18,039 nt of DNA from Bacillota bacterium. GTDB taxonomy: Bacteria > Bacillota > Clostridia > Oscillospirales > Ruminococcaceae. Numbering within the stretch: position 1 is the stretch's first letter; each line of letters begins with the position of its first letter. The stretch covers positions 1-18,039 of the forward strand of contig JAEWWW010000089.1 in assembly GCA_023396215.1 (NCBI GenBank), in the 5' to 3' direction. Below the pieces are notes generated by a model, which was not told where the DNA came from, did no database searches, and was given only the letters and a program-made list of their open reading frames with translations. The translations under genes and the position numbers were made by a program. This document shows, piece by piece, positions 1 to 6,392 of the stretch.

Positions 1-10
1 TTACGCGGGC

Positions 11-26
11 GGGGGGGGGGGGGGGG
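11..26. repeat. 16-nt homopolymeric G run
   Basis: Sixteen consecutive G residues end immediately before the -35 box of the first promoter. The run could be a phase-variable tract that alters promoter strength, since length changes next to a -35 element are a known switching mechanism. It could equally be an assembly or sequencing artefact at a contig edge, because it sits at the very start of the window. The sequence alone cannot decide. Confidence 0.6.
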
Positions 27-55
27 TTGACGCGGGGAGCCGACAGTACTATAAT
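27..55 (+). promoter_or_regulatory. sigma-A promoter of the hydrogenase operon
   Basis: TTGACG at 27-32 and TATAAT at 50-55 are separated by exactly 17 bases, almost the full vegetative consensus. Transcription would begin near 62, giving a leader of about 44 nt before the ATG at 106. No other promoter is visible before the first two genes, so both are probably transcribed from here. Confidence 0.8.
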
Positions 56-105
56 TTATAAGGTTGTTAAAAATGCAACGCTTTATTACGAAAGGGGTTC
101 TGTCA

Positions 106-372
106 ATGAAAGGCGTGGCTGTTACGGTATGCGTCTGCACCCAGTGCATTATGCACGGTGCCATGAATATTGCCGAGTCGGTAGAGGGGCTCAAGAAGGT
201 AAAATATCAGCTTCGCCATAAGGCCAGTATTGAGCTGGTTACTAAAATTATGGCTGATGAAGCTCACTCGCACCACCAAAGCGCCCCTGTGGCCTCGGTT
301 TGCGGTGAGGTTATCGAGAACGCCACCGATGAAGTGATTATGGAAAAAATCGTGTCCTGCCTGCGCAAATAG
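106..372 (+). CDS. small Cys-rich thioredoxin-like ferredoxin-type protein
   Basis: This 88-residue protein starts at ATG 106, chosen because AAAGGGG (91-97) lies 8 nt upstream; the in-frame ATG at 64 has no ribosome binding site. Cysteines are C9, C11, C14, C66 and C84. The N-terminal VCVCTQC segment followed by HGAMNIAESVEGL resembles the start of thioredoxin-fold [2Fe-2S] domains (NuoE/HydC type), where the first Cys pair is spaced by four residues as C9 and C14 are here. The usual second CxxxC pair is absent; only C66 and C84 occur later. It may bind a [2Fe-2S] cluster with unusual ligands or only keep the fold. It ends 24 nt before the hydrogenase gene and shares its promoter, so it may be an electron-transfer partner or accessory protein. 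That role is inference. Confidence 0.65.
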   Translation: MKGVAVTVCVCTQCIMHGAMNIAESVEGLKKVKYQLRHKASIELVTKIMADEAHSHHQSAPVASVCGEVIENATDEVIMEKIVSCLRK

Positions 373-396
373 GCAGCACTGGAGGAACTCAACAAG

Positions 397-1902
397 ATGA
401 GAGGAATCTATACCCCTGTTACCAAAATTCGCAGAATGGTTTTTTCTGAGATTGCCGCTCTCGCCTTTTCGGGGGAGGAGCCCAGAGCCATTGAATTTTT
501 GCCCTATAAGATTATCCCGGGCGAGCTGCCCTCTTACCGCGAAAGCGTGTTTAAAGAAAGGGCCATCGTGGGCGAGCGTCTGCGGCTGGCGATGGGCATG
601 CCGCTGCGGCGGGCCGACGACCCTTCGCCCATCACCACCGGCACCGACGACCCCGACCTTGACCGCAAAGTCTACGACATGCCTTTCATCAATGTCATCC
701 CCTTTGCCTGTGAGGCCTGCCCCCCAAAAGCCTTTATGGTGACCGACAACTGTCGCCGCTGCCTTGCGCACCCCTGCACCAGCGTCTGCCCGGTAAAGGC
801 GGTTTCGCTTGACCGGGGCAAGTCGGTCATTGATCAGGAAAAATGCATCAAATGCGGCCGCTGTCAGGACGCCTGCCCCTACAGCGCCATTGTCAGATAC
901 GACCGCCCCTGCGCCGCCGCCTGCGGGGTAGACGCCATCGAGAGCGACCAGTATGGCCGGGCGCAGATTAACCAGGAAAAATGCGTGGCCTGCGGCCAGT
1001 GCATGGTCAGCTGCCCCTTTGCGGCCATCGCCGATAAGTCGCAGGTGTACCAGCTTGCCAAGGCGCTGATGTCGCCCGATATGGTGGTGGCCGAGGTTGC
1101 GCCCTCCTTTGTGGGGCAGCTGGGCCCCGCCGCAACCCCCCAGAAGGTGAAGGCCGCCCTGAAGCAGCTTGGCTTCAGCGATGTGGTGGAGGTAGCCGCC
1201 GGAGCCGATATCGGCGCTGCCGCCGAGGCGGTACATTACGCCGAAAAGGTGGCCACCGGGCAGGAGCCTTTCCTCGCAACCTCCTGCTGCCCCTCGTGGT
1301 CGGTGATGGCCAAGCAGACCTTCCCCCAGATTGGGCCGTATATGTCGCAGGCCCTTACCCCCATGGTGCAAACCGCCCGGCTGGTGAAGGAAAAGCACCC
1401 CGAGGCCAAGGTGGCCTTCATTGGCCCCTGCTCCTCCAAAAAGCTGGAGGCGATGCGGCGCTCGGTGCGCAGCGACATTGATTTTGTCATTACCTATGAA
1501 GAGCTGATTGGTATGTTTGCCGCCAAGGGCATCGACGTTGGCCTTGTGGAGGGCGAAGAGATGTCGGACGCTTCGGCGGGCGGGCGCGGTTACGCCGCCG
1601 CCGGAGGGGTGGCCGATGCCATCGCCAGGGCGGCCACCTACCTTTACCCCGACCTCGAGGTGAAGATTGACCGGGCCGAGGGCCTTGCCAACTGCCGCAA
1701 GATGCTGGCGCTGGCCAAGGCCGGCAAGCGGACAGGCTATCTGCTGGAGGGCATGTCCTGCCCCGGCGGCTGCGTGGCCGGCCCCGGCACCCTGCTGCCC
1801 CCCATGAAGGGCGCGGCGGAGGTCAGGCGCTTTCAGGAGCAGGCCCCGGCCGAAAACGCCGTCATCAGCCCCGCCGTGCTTGCGCAGCAAGCCGGGAAGT
1901 AA
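397..1902 (+). CDS. monomeric [FeFe] hydrogenase, group B-like
   Basis: This 501-residue iron-only hydrogenase would interconvert protons and H2 with reduced ferredoxin in the cytoplasm. The C-terminal H-cluster domain shows all three signatures: L1 TSCCPSW (C297, C298), L2 GPCSSKKLE (C345) and L3 EGMSCPGGC (C455, C459). The segment SAGGRGYAAAGGV around 393-405 also matches the family. The N-terminal half carries Fe-S ligands: C105, C108, C119, C122, C127, C131, then ferredoxin-type C150/C153/C156/C160 and C196/C199/C202/C206, with an additional C172/C176. L2 begins GPC where classical group A enzymes have MPC, and the enzyme lacks the [2Fe-2S] plant-ferredoxin domain of Clostridium pasteurianum CpI. 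Both points favour group B, whose physiological direction is poorly understood. No HydE, HydF or HydG maturase is in the window. It is preceded by the small Cys-rich gene and followed by a terminator. Confidence 0.93.
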   Translation: MRGIYTPVTKIRRMVFSEIAALAFSGEEPRAIEFLPYKIIPGELPSYRESVFKERAIVGERLRLAMGMPLRRADDPSPITTGTDDPDLDRKVYDMPFINVIPFACEACPPKAFMVTDNCRRCLAHPCTSVCPVKAVSLDRGKSVIDQEKCIKCGRCQDACPYSAIVRYDRPCAAACGVDAIESDQYGRAQINQEKCVACGQCMVSCPFAAIADKSQVYQLAKALMSPDMVVAEVAPSFVGQLGPAATPQKVKAALKQLGFSDVVEVAAGADIGAAAEAVHYAEKVATGQEPFLATSCCPSWSVMAKQTFPQIGPYMSQALTPMVQTARLVKEKHPEAKVAFIGPCSSKKLEAMRRSVRSDIDFVITYEELIGMFAAKGIDVGLVEGEEMSDASAGGRGYAAAGGVADAIARAATYLYPDLEVKIDRAEGLANCRKMLALAKAGKRTGYLLEGMSCPGGCVAGPGTLLPPMKGAAEVRRFQEQAPAENAVISPAVLAQQAGK

Positions 1903-1920
1903 CCCATTACTTGAACGCAG

Positions 1921-1955
1921 AAAAGGCCGCGCCCCACGGGGCATGGCCTTTTTTA
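1921..1955 (+). terminator. rho-independent terminator after the hydrogenase
   Basis: AAAAGGCC (1921-1928) pairs with GGCCTTTT (1945-1952), with a second inner stem GCCCC/GGGGC, followed by a run of T. It begins 18 nt after the hydrogenase stop codon and closes the two-gene operon. Confidence 0.85.
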
Positions 1956-2035
1956 CTTTCTTTGAACCCTGTTATAACCGGCCTTTCTGAAGGTTGCCTG
2001 CGCAGGGCCGCTCAGGCCAAGCCGCCGGCATGTAC

Positions 2036-2072
2036 AAAAAAGGTGCGCAGCCGGTTGAGCTGCGCACCTTTT
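2036..2072 (-). terminator. terminator of the 198-aa lipoprotein gene
   Basis: A strong hairpin, AAGGTGCGCAGC paired with GCTGCGCACCTT around a 7-nt loop, lies 20 nt beyond the lipoprotein stop. Read on the minus strand it ends in a T6 run. A short T run also follows on the plus strand, so it may act in both directions. Confidence 0.85.
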
Positions 2073-2092
2073 ATCAGATACAGTTTAGAGGC

Positions 2093-2689
2093 TTACAGGC
2101 TGATTTCAACAGCGTTGTCGTAAGCGTTCTTCAGAGCCTTCAGGTAGTCGCCAACGGTGATGGTTACGCTGGATTTCAGCTCTTCAACGTCGGGAACTTC
2201 TTTGTGGCTTGCGTCTCTCTCGAAAACCTTCATGCCCAGAACATCGTTGACATTCTTGCCAACCATCCACTCTTCAAGGGCAATGGCCTGCTCGTACCAC
2301 TCTTTTTTGATCTCGGAGATGCCCTTCATGCCGTAGTCATCTTTGAGAGCCTTCTTGGTTCTGAAAGGAGCGGTAACATCGGTGGTTATTTTGCCTTCGG
2401 CATCGTAAGCAACTTTGCACTGTGCAACGTCGAGGGTAACACTCAGGATAACGCCGTTCTCATCAAAGGTAGCGGAGCACATGGTAACGTCAGCCTGTGC
2501 AGAAGCGGGCTTCTCAGCGGTAGCGCTGGCGGATTTGGCCAGAGAAACAACGCTGCCCAGACCAGCTTTAACAACCGGAGCGGCTACAGGGGCGGGCTCG
2601 GGAGCAGGGGCGGGAGCGGGTGCGGGTGTGCCACAACCGGCGATGACCAGCAGTGCCATTACCAGGGTGCATGCAAGAAGCTTTTTCAT
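2093..2689 (-). CDS. secreted lipoprotein with Pro-Ala linker, function unknown
   Basis: The 198-residue product has a lipoprotein signal peptide ending in VIAGC, so C19 should be lipidated and the protein anchored outside the membrane. A low-complexity Ala-Pro linker covers about residues 21-40. The globular part contains the segment YGMKGISEIKKEWYEQA followed by ALEEWMVGKNVNDV and, near the end, SSVTITVGDYLKAL. This is reminiscent of small clostridial lipoproteins loosely related to FMN-binding or Tpp15-type (COG4939) proteins, but I see no SGAT-type flavinylation motif. A link to the neighbouring ApbE is therefore unsupported. Start ATG 2689 is preceded by a perfect AGGAGG. It is monocistronic, with its own promoter and terminator, and convergent with the hydrogenase. 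Confidence 0.85.
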   Translation of the reverse strand: MKKLLACTLVMALLVIAGCGTPAPAPAPAPEPAPVAAPVVKAGLGSVVSLAKSASATAEKPASAQADVTMCSATFDENGVILSVTLDVAQCKVAYDAEGKITTDVTAPFRTKKALKDDYGMKGISEIKKEWYEQAIALEEWMVGKNVNDVLGMKVFERDASHKEVPDVEELKSSVTITVGDYLKALKNAYDNAVEISL

Positions 2690-2750
2690 AATAATCCTCC
2701 TGAAAATGTCTTTAAAAATGTGTGAGGGTTTGTATGTATTTTAACAAACC

Positions 2751-2789
2751 TTTCGTTAACATTATAGCTTTTCGTTAGTTAAATATCAA
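2751..2789 (-). promoter_or_regulatory. promoter of the lipoprotein gene with flanking direct repeats
   Basis: On the minus strand TTGATA (2784-2789) and TATAAT (2761-2766) are 17 bases apart. Two identical octamers, TAACGAAA on the minus strand (2751-2758 and 2770-2777), flank the -10 box with a 19-bp repeat distance, close to two helical turns. That arrangement fits an operator for a dimeric regulator, but the regulator is unknown. Confidence 0.75.
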
Positions 2790-2813
2790 TGTTACAACTT
2801 ACAAAAAAATGCC

Positions 2814-3033
2814 CACAATTAAACTATTTTACAGTACAAAAGCTAATACCGCTCCTTTAATACATCCGATATAGTAATGTCACCGCCTATTGGGGGCGCG
2901 CCGTCTTGCGCCTTACAGGGCATTTTTCTGTGCCAAATGCAGCCGCGAAAATAAGGCTGCACCATGCGCAGAGATTTGTGTTATAATAAGCCTCGAACAG
3001 CCGCCTTGCGCTGATTTACCTTTATATACAGCG
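2814..3033. other. gene-free spacer with an isolated extended -10
   Basis: No credible gene lies here. GCAGCC (2940-2945) and GGCTGC (2954-2959) can form a small hairpin. TGTTATAAT (2979-2987) is an extended -10 sequence without a recognisable -35 box. The stretch leads into the hairpin array at 3034. Confidence 0.5.
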
Positions 3034-3323
3034 TGTCCGCCGGTTTGAAGCCACCCCGCGGACATGCTATAATAATGTCCACTGAATAAATGCGTTTTGC
3101 GAAACGCATTTATCGGAAAGGCCGTTTCTGCCTTTCCGAGTGGAAAAACAGGGGCGTTTTTCCACTTCAGATGCATTTCTTAGACTGCCTGAATGGATTT
3201 GAGGACACACGCCGCAAATCCATTGCGCAAGGTTTTTCGCCATATTTGGCAAAAAACCTTGCATCTGAACAATTCAAAAACGCCATTAAAACACTGCTAT
3301 TGTTACGTTTTTGAATTGTTCAG
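3034..3323 (+). ncRNA. array of consecutive perfect stem-loops, candidate structured RNA or repeat element
   Basis: Perfect stems follow one another almost without gaps: 3034-3040/3058-3064 (7 bp), 3086-3097/3102-3113 (12 bp, TGCG loop), 3114-3122/3130-3138 (9 bp), 3139-3149/3156-3166 (11 bp), 3192-3201/3215-3224 (10 bp), 3227-3237/3252-3262 (11 bp) and 3265-3282/3306-3323 (18 bp). A longer-range stem, 3166-3175/3260-3269 (10 bp), would enclose the fifth and sixth hairpins as a branched domain, with partial competition at 3260-3269. A promoter at 3045-3073 would start transcription near 3080, just before the 12-bp hairpin. There is no T run at 3323, so the transcript may continue towards apbE. 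I do not recognise it as a known RNA class. Short open frames in both orientations are side effects of the palindromes. Confidence 0.55.
3045..3073 (+). promoter_or_regulatory. promoter facing the hairpin array
   Basis: TTGAAG (3045-3050) and TATAAT (3068-3073) are 17 bases apart, and TGC directly before the -10 makes it an extended -10 promoter. The predicted start near 3080 is a few bases before the first transcribed hairpin. Confidence 0.65.
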
Positions 3324-3475
3324 CAGGCGTTATAATAGGCTGGCTTGACAGCCGGGCAAACCCATCTGCCGCGCCGCTTGCGCCGTGAAAGGCGGGGGCC
3401 GCAGGGCCAAAAGCCGGGCTGCCTGTACAGCTCCGCTCCCCAAACGCATTATAAAAACCGAACCGAGGTAGAACC
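3324..3475 (+). other. spacer upstream of apbE
   Basis: TATAAT at 3331-3336 and TATAAA at 3450-3455 are -10-like, but neither has a well-spaced -35 box. TTGACA at 3345-3350 has no matching -10. The promoter of apbE is therefore unclear, and apbE may be read through from the promoter at 3045-3073. GGCTG/CAGCC (3338-3353) can form a small hairpin. Confidence 0.4.
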
Positions 3476-4567
3476 ATGAAACGCTTTTTGTCTGTGGGCA
3501 TCGCCGTTGTCCTCGTCTTTCTCTCTCTTGGGTGCCAAAAGCCGCACCAGAAGTACCGCAAATTTCAGTACCAGTTTTATGATACCTTCGACACCTTGAT
3601 TCAGCTTGTGGGCTATACCAAGGACGAGGTGGAATTTGAAAAGTATGCCGACACCACCAAGTCAAGCTATATACGGCTGCACCAGCTTTATGATAAGTTC
3701 AACAGCTACGAGGGCGTCAACAACATCAAGACCATCAACGACAGCGCGGGCATTGCCCCGGTCAAGGTGGATGAGGAACTCCTCGGCCTGCTGGAGTTTT
3801 GTCAGCAGTGGTACGACAAAACCGGCGGCGAAACAGACGTTACCCTCGGGGCTATGCTGAGCATCTGGCAGGAGTATATCGCCACCTACCGCTACGACAG
3901 CGCCGACGCCAAGCTGCCGGATATGGCCGAGCTTGAGGCGGCGGCAGCCCTTTCGGGTATGGAAAAGCTGGTGGTGGACCATCAGGCCGGCACCGTCTAT
4001 ATCACCGAGCCGGGCGTGCAACTGGACGTGGGCTCGGTCGCCAAGGGCTATGCCACCGAACTGGTGGCCAAGGAGCTGGAGGCCATGGGCTGGCACTCCT
4101 TTTCGCTCAGCGGCGGCGGCAACGTGCGTGTTTCGGGCGAGCCGCTCAGCGAGGTGGTTTCGGCCTGGGGTATCGGCATTCAGGACCCCTTTGGCGATGT
4201 GTTCTCCAGCGATGAAAGCAACCTGGTGGACGTGCTGTTTGTCAACAACCTCTCGGTGGTCACCAGCGGCGACTATCAGCGCTACTATATGGTGGGCGAC
4301 CGCCGGGTACACCACATCATCGATAGGAAAACCCTGATGCCCGCCAATCATTTTCGCTCGCTGACCATCGTAACCCCCGACTCGGGGCTGGCCGACATGC
4401 TTTCCACCGCGGTGTTTGTGATGGATTATGAGCAAGGCCGCAAGCTGGTGGAAAAGCTGGGCGTGGGCGCCGTGTGGGTCTTTGCCGACGGACGGGTGGA
4501 GGTCACCGACGACCTGATACCGCTGATGCACAAACGGGGCGGCGCTACCTCGGCGAGAAAGAAATAG
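3476..4567 (+). CDS. apbE: FAD:protein FMN transferase, ApbE family lipoprotein
   Basis: ApbE proteins split FAD and attach FMN covalently to Thr/Ser of extracytoplasmic flavoproteins such as Rnf or Nqr subunits, in a Mg-dependent reaction. This 363-residue copy has a lipoprotein signal ending LSLGC (C20), so it is membrane-anchored on the outer face. Family signatures are LDVGSVAKGYA (183-193), LSGGGNVR (211-218), TSGDYQRYY (263-271), HHIID (279-283) and GLADMLSTAVFVM (304-316) with a likely metal-binding Asp at 307. The residue after HIID is Arg rather than the usual Pro. The start ATG has GAGGTA upstream (3465-3470). No obvious flavinylation target is encoded nearby. Confidence 0.95.
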   Translation: MKRFLSVGIAVVLVFLSLGCQKPHQKYRKFQYQFYDTFDTLIQLVGYTKDEVEFEKYADTTKSSYIRLHQLYDKFNSYEGVNNIKTINDSAGIAPVKVDEELLGLLEFCQQWYDKTGGETDVTLGAMLSIWQEYIATYRYDSADAKLPDMAELEAAAALSGMEKLVVDHQAGTVYITEPGVQLDVGSVAKGYATELVAKELEAMGWHSFSLSGGGNVRVSGEPLSEVVSAWGIGIQDPFGDVFSSDESNLVDVLFVNNLSVVTSGDYQRYYMVGDRRVHHIIDRKTLMPANHFRSLTIVTPDSGLADMLSTAVFVMDYEQGRKLVEKLGVGAVWVFADGRVEVTDDLIPLMHKRGGATSARKK

Positions 4568-4612
4568 CCCCTTCCCCTTCGTTTTGACCCCGAAAAATGC
4601 AAGCTATATGCA

Positions 4613-4648
4613 AAAGGCCGCAGGCGGTGTACACCGCCTGCGGCCTTT
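4613..4648. terminator. bidirectional terminator, 36-bp perfect palindrome
   Basis: AAAGGCCGCAGGCGGTGT is followed directly by its exact reverse complement, an 18-bp stem with no formal loop. It lies between the convergent apbE and 113-aa membrane protein genes and ends in short A/T tracts on both sides, as expected for a shared terminator. Confidence 0.85.
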
Positions 4649-4659
4649 ATCATTCGTGT

Positions 4660-5001
4660 TTAACCATCCTGCCGGGCAGCCTTGCCCGCGGAGGAAAGAC
4701 CCTTGCCCATCATACCGCCCACCAGCGCCACCAGCCCGTAACCAACGATGTAAACCCATGCGCTGGCGTTATAAAAGATAAACACAGTGGGGGTAAAGAG
4801 CGCCGCCACGGCCAACGGGTACAAAAAGCTAAAGGTTTTTCTCAGCCCGTAGGCCAGCGAAGCGGCAAAGCAGACCAGCGGCATCACCGCCAGCAGCATC
4901 AGCATGGCGGTGCCGGTGTCGCGTATCAGCAGCGGCAGCCCATAAAAGGCAGCCACGTCAACCAGCAAAAACGGCCACATGCCTTTGGGCGTTTTCTTCA
5001 T
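4660..5001 (-). CDS. small integral membrane protein, function unknown
   Basis: The 113-residue product is strongly hydrophobic, with about four predicted membrane segments (roughly 8-26, 31-52, 58-80 and 82-100) and a short basic C-terminal tail. I recognise no enzymatic motif. Start ATG 5001 is preceded by GAGGAGG (5008-5014). The gene follows the YiiX-like gene on the same strand at a distance of 100 bp, with only a weak bulged hairpin between them (about 5026-5068), so co-transcription is possible. It ends just before the shared palindromic terminator. Confidence 0.75.
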   Translation of the reverse strand: MKKTPKGMWPFLLVDVAAFYGLPLLIRDTGTAMLMLLAVMPLVCFAASLAYGLRKTFSFLYPLAVAALFTPTVFIFYNASAWVYIVGYGLVALVGGMMGKGLSSAGKAARQDG

Positions 5002-5101
5002 GTTCGGCCCTCCTCATTGTTATTCAAAAGCAGCCGCAGAAGAATGCCTCCCGGGCTGCCCGCCTTTTACTGACAAGTGGGGGTGGGGCTGTATTCGCCT
5101 G

Positions 5102-5665
5102 CTATTCCGCGGCGGCGACCAGCCCCTGCTTGCGGAAAATCCGCCCCATATCGCTCACTGTTCCCCGGTAAACCAGCCTTGCGCGGTCAACCCCGGTGAA
5201 ATCGATGGGCTTGATGATTGTGTAGTCGGTGGGGACAAGGTCGCGGTTGACATTGTGCAGGATATAGCCCACAAACTGCGAACAGGTGAAGTGGTGGTTG
5301 CGCCGCCAACGCAGCTTGAAAAAGATGGCCACCAGCCCTATCAGGTTGTAACGGTACTGCTCTTTGTTGCGGATGAACTCGCCTATCAGCTCCTTGGCCT
5401 GTTCATACTGCTCGTCGGTGACGTCTATCTGGTAAATCAGGCATTTGGTCTGGGCGCCGGTGCGCTCAAAGAAGCCCTCTCTGGGACTTTCCTTCACAAA
5501 ACCGCCGATAAAAGGGAAATACTGATATTTACGCCCAAAGCTATACATATTGTTTTCGTCGTCAATTAAGATAGAGCTATGGTTATATTCATCGTGTGAA
5601 AAAAACTGTAAAAAAGATGCAACCGATGACTTAGGCTGCGTAATAACAACATAAATCTGTTTCAT
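5102..5665 (-). CDS. permuted NlpC/P60-like (YiiX/YebB type) papain-fold protein
   Basis: This 187-residue protein has the order of catalytic residues typical of circularly permuted NlpC/P60 proteins: a His in the segment EYNHSSI (residues about 26-32), followed much later by a Cys in the segment FTCSQFVGY (about 126-134). That resembles the YiiX-type pattern with a C-S-x-hydrophobic helix. Such proteins are predicted amidases, peptidases or acyltransferases acting on peptidoglycan or lipids. There is no signal peptide, so it appears cytoplasmic. The start ATG 5665 is preceded by GGGGAAG. Substrate and role are unknown. Confidence 0.7.
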   Translation of the reverse strand: MKQIYVVITQPKSSVASFLQFFSHDEYNHSSILIDDENNMYSFGRKYQYFPFIGGFVKESPREGFFERTGAQTKCLIYQIDVTDEQYEQAKELIGEFIRNKEQYRYNLIGLVAIFFKLRWRRNHHFTCSQFVGYILHNVNRDLVPTDYTIIKPIDFTGVDRARLVYRGTVSDMGRIFRKQGLVAAAE

Positions 5666-5690
5666 GAACTTCCCCTGCTTTTTGATTTCT

Positions 5691-5713
5691 CAGGTGACAC
5701 CTGTATTATAACA
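5691..5713 (-). promoter_or_regulatory. extended -10 promoter with overlapping palindrome
   Basis: On the minus strand TGT-TATAAT (-10 at 5705-5710) is an extended -10; no good -35 is visible 17 bases upstream. Immediately downstream, at the expected transcription start, lies a perfect 13-nt palindrome, CAGGTGACACCTG (5691-5703). It could be a repressor operator for the YiiX-like gene. Its regulator is unknown. Confidence 0.55.
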
Positions 5714-5828
5714 TGTAGTACACTTAGAATAGCATCTAAAACAACGTTTGTCAACGGCTTATACCTGCCAAAATTTTCTTTTTTTATTTGGGCAGGCAAA
5801 GAGCCGCTCACCAAGTGGAGAACGGCAT

Positions 5829-5867
5829 AAAAGCGGGTGGCAGCTTCTGCCCTGTCCCCGCTTTTTT
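5829..5867 (-). terminator. terminator behind the aspartate kinase gene
   Basis: AAAAGCGGG pairs with CCCGCTTTT, with an inner stem GGCAG/CTGCC. It lies about 55 nt past the aspartate kinase stop. The T run is longer on the plus strand (T6) than on the minus strand, but no plus-strand gene precedes it, so it most likely ends the amino-acid cluster. Confidence 0.65.
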
Positions 5868-5921
5868 GTGCACCCTGATGTCAAAATCATGTCTGGCAGA
5901 GGGCGTCAGGCCCGCTGCGGC

Positions 5922-6392
5922 TTAAACGGCAAAAACCTCGTGAATGGCGTTGACCGCGCGGTCGGAATCCGAAAGCTCAATCAGCACCGAGATTTTAATC
6001 TCGCTGGTAGAAATCATCTGGATGTTGACGTTGGCTTCTGAAAGAGCCTCGAACATTTTGGAGGCAACGCCGGGGTTGCTCTGCATACCGGCGCCTACAA
6101 TCGAAACCTTGGATACGTTGTCGTCGCAGACCACCTCATGGGCGCCCAAAGCGGTTTTGAGTTCTTCGAGGGTATCCACCGCCAGCTGCTTATGCGGGCG
6201 CGAAACGGTGAAGCTGATGTCCTTGGTATTGTGGCGGCCGATGGATTGCAGGATGATATCCACATTGACCTTTTTTGCCGCCAGAGCCGAAAATATTTTA
6301 AAAGCGATACCGGGGCGGTCGGGCAGCCCAATAATCGAGATACGGGCCACGTCGTTGTCCCTCGCCACACCTCTTATCAGCATTTTTTCCAC
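5922..6392 (-). CDS. lysC: internal start for the aspartate kinase beta subunit
   Basis: Inside the aspartate kinase gene, AAGGAGG (6401-6407) stands exactly 8 nt before an in-frame GTG (6390-6392, codon 246). An ATG lies three codons later. Translation from here gives 156 residues covering the two ACT domains. Bacillus subtilis LysC and Corynebacterium glutamicum Ask are known to produce such a beta subunit from an in-frame internal start, in Bacillus at about this codon, to form an alpha2-beta2 enzyme. The sequence shows the signals; expression itself is inferred. Confidence 0.75.
   Translation of the reverse strand: MEKMLIRGVARDNDVARISIIGLPDRPGIAFKIFSALAAKKVNVDIILQSIGRHNTKDISFTVSRPHKQLAVDTLEELKTALGAHEVVCDDNVSKVSIVGAGMQSNPGVASKMFEALSEANVNIQMISTSEIKISVLIELSDSDRAVNAIHEVFAV

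Noticed and set aside
103..1944. 613-residue open frame on the minus strand opposite the hydrogenase
   Set aside because: It is a GC-rich antisense frame fully overlapping a gene with intact catalytic motifs; its translation is low-complexity Gly/His/Leu with no motif.
1994..2725. 243-residue plus-strand open frame opposite the lipoprotein gene
   Set aside because: It is antisense to a gene with a signal peptide, promoter and ribosome binding site, and it runs through the terminator.
3067..3314. Small open frames on both strands in the hairpin array
   Set aside because: They result from the palindromic stems, have no ribosome binding sites and show no protein-like features; the RNA or repeat explanation is simpler, though a similarity search could reopen this.
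3034..3323. CRISPR array
   Set aside because: The stems differ in sequence; there is no identical repeat with regular spacers and no cas gene nearby.
3034..3323. Retron or integron attC array
   Set aside because: No reverse transcriptase or integrase gene is present in the window.
3034..3475. FMN riboswitch before apbE
   Set aside because: The conserved RFN core sequences (such as AGGGTGAAATTCCC) are absent.
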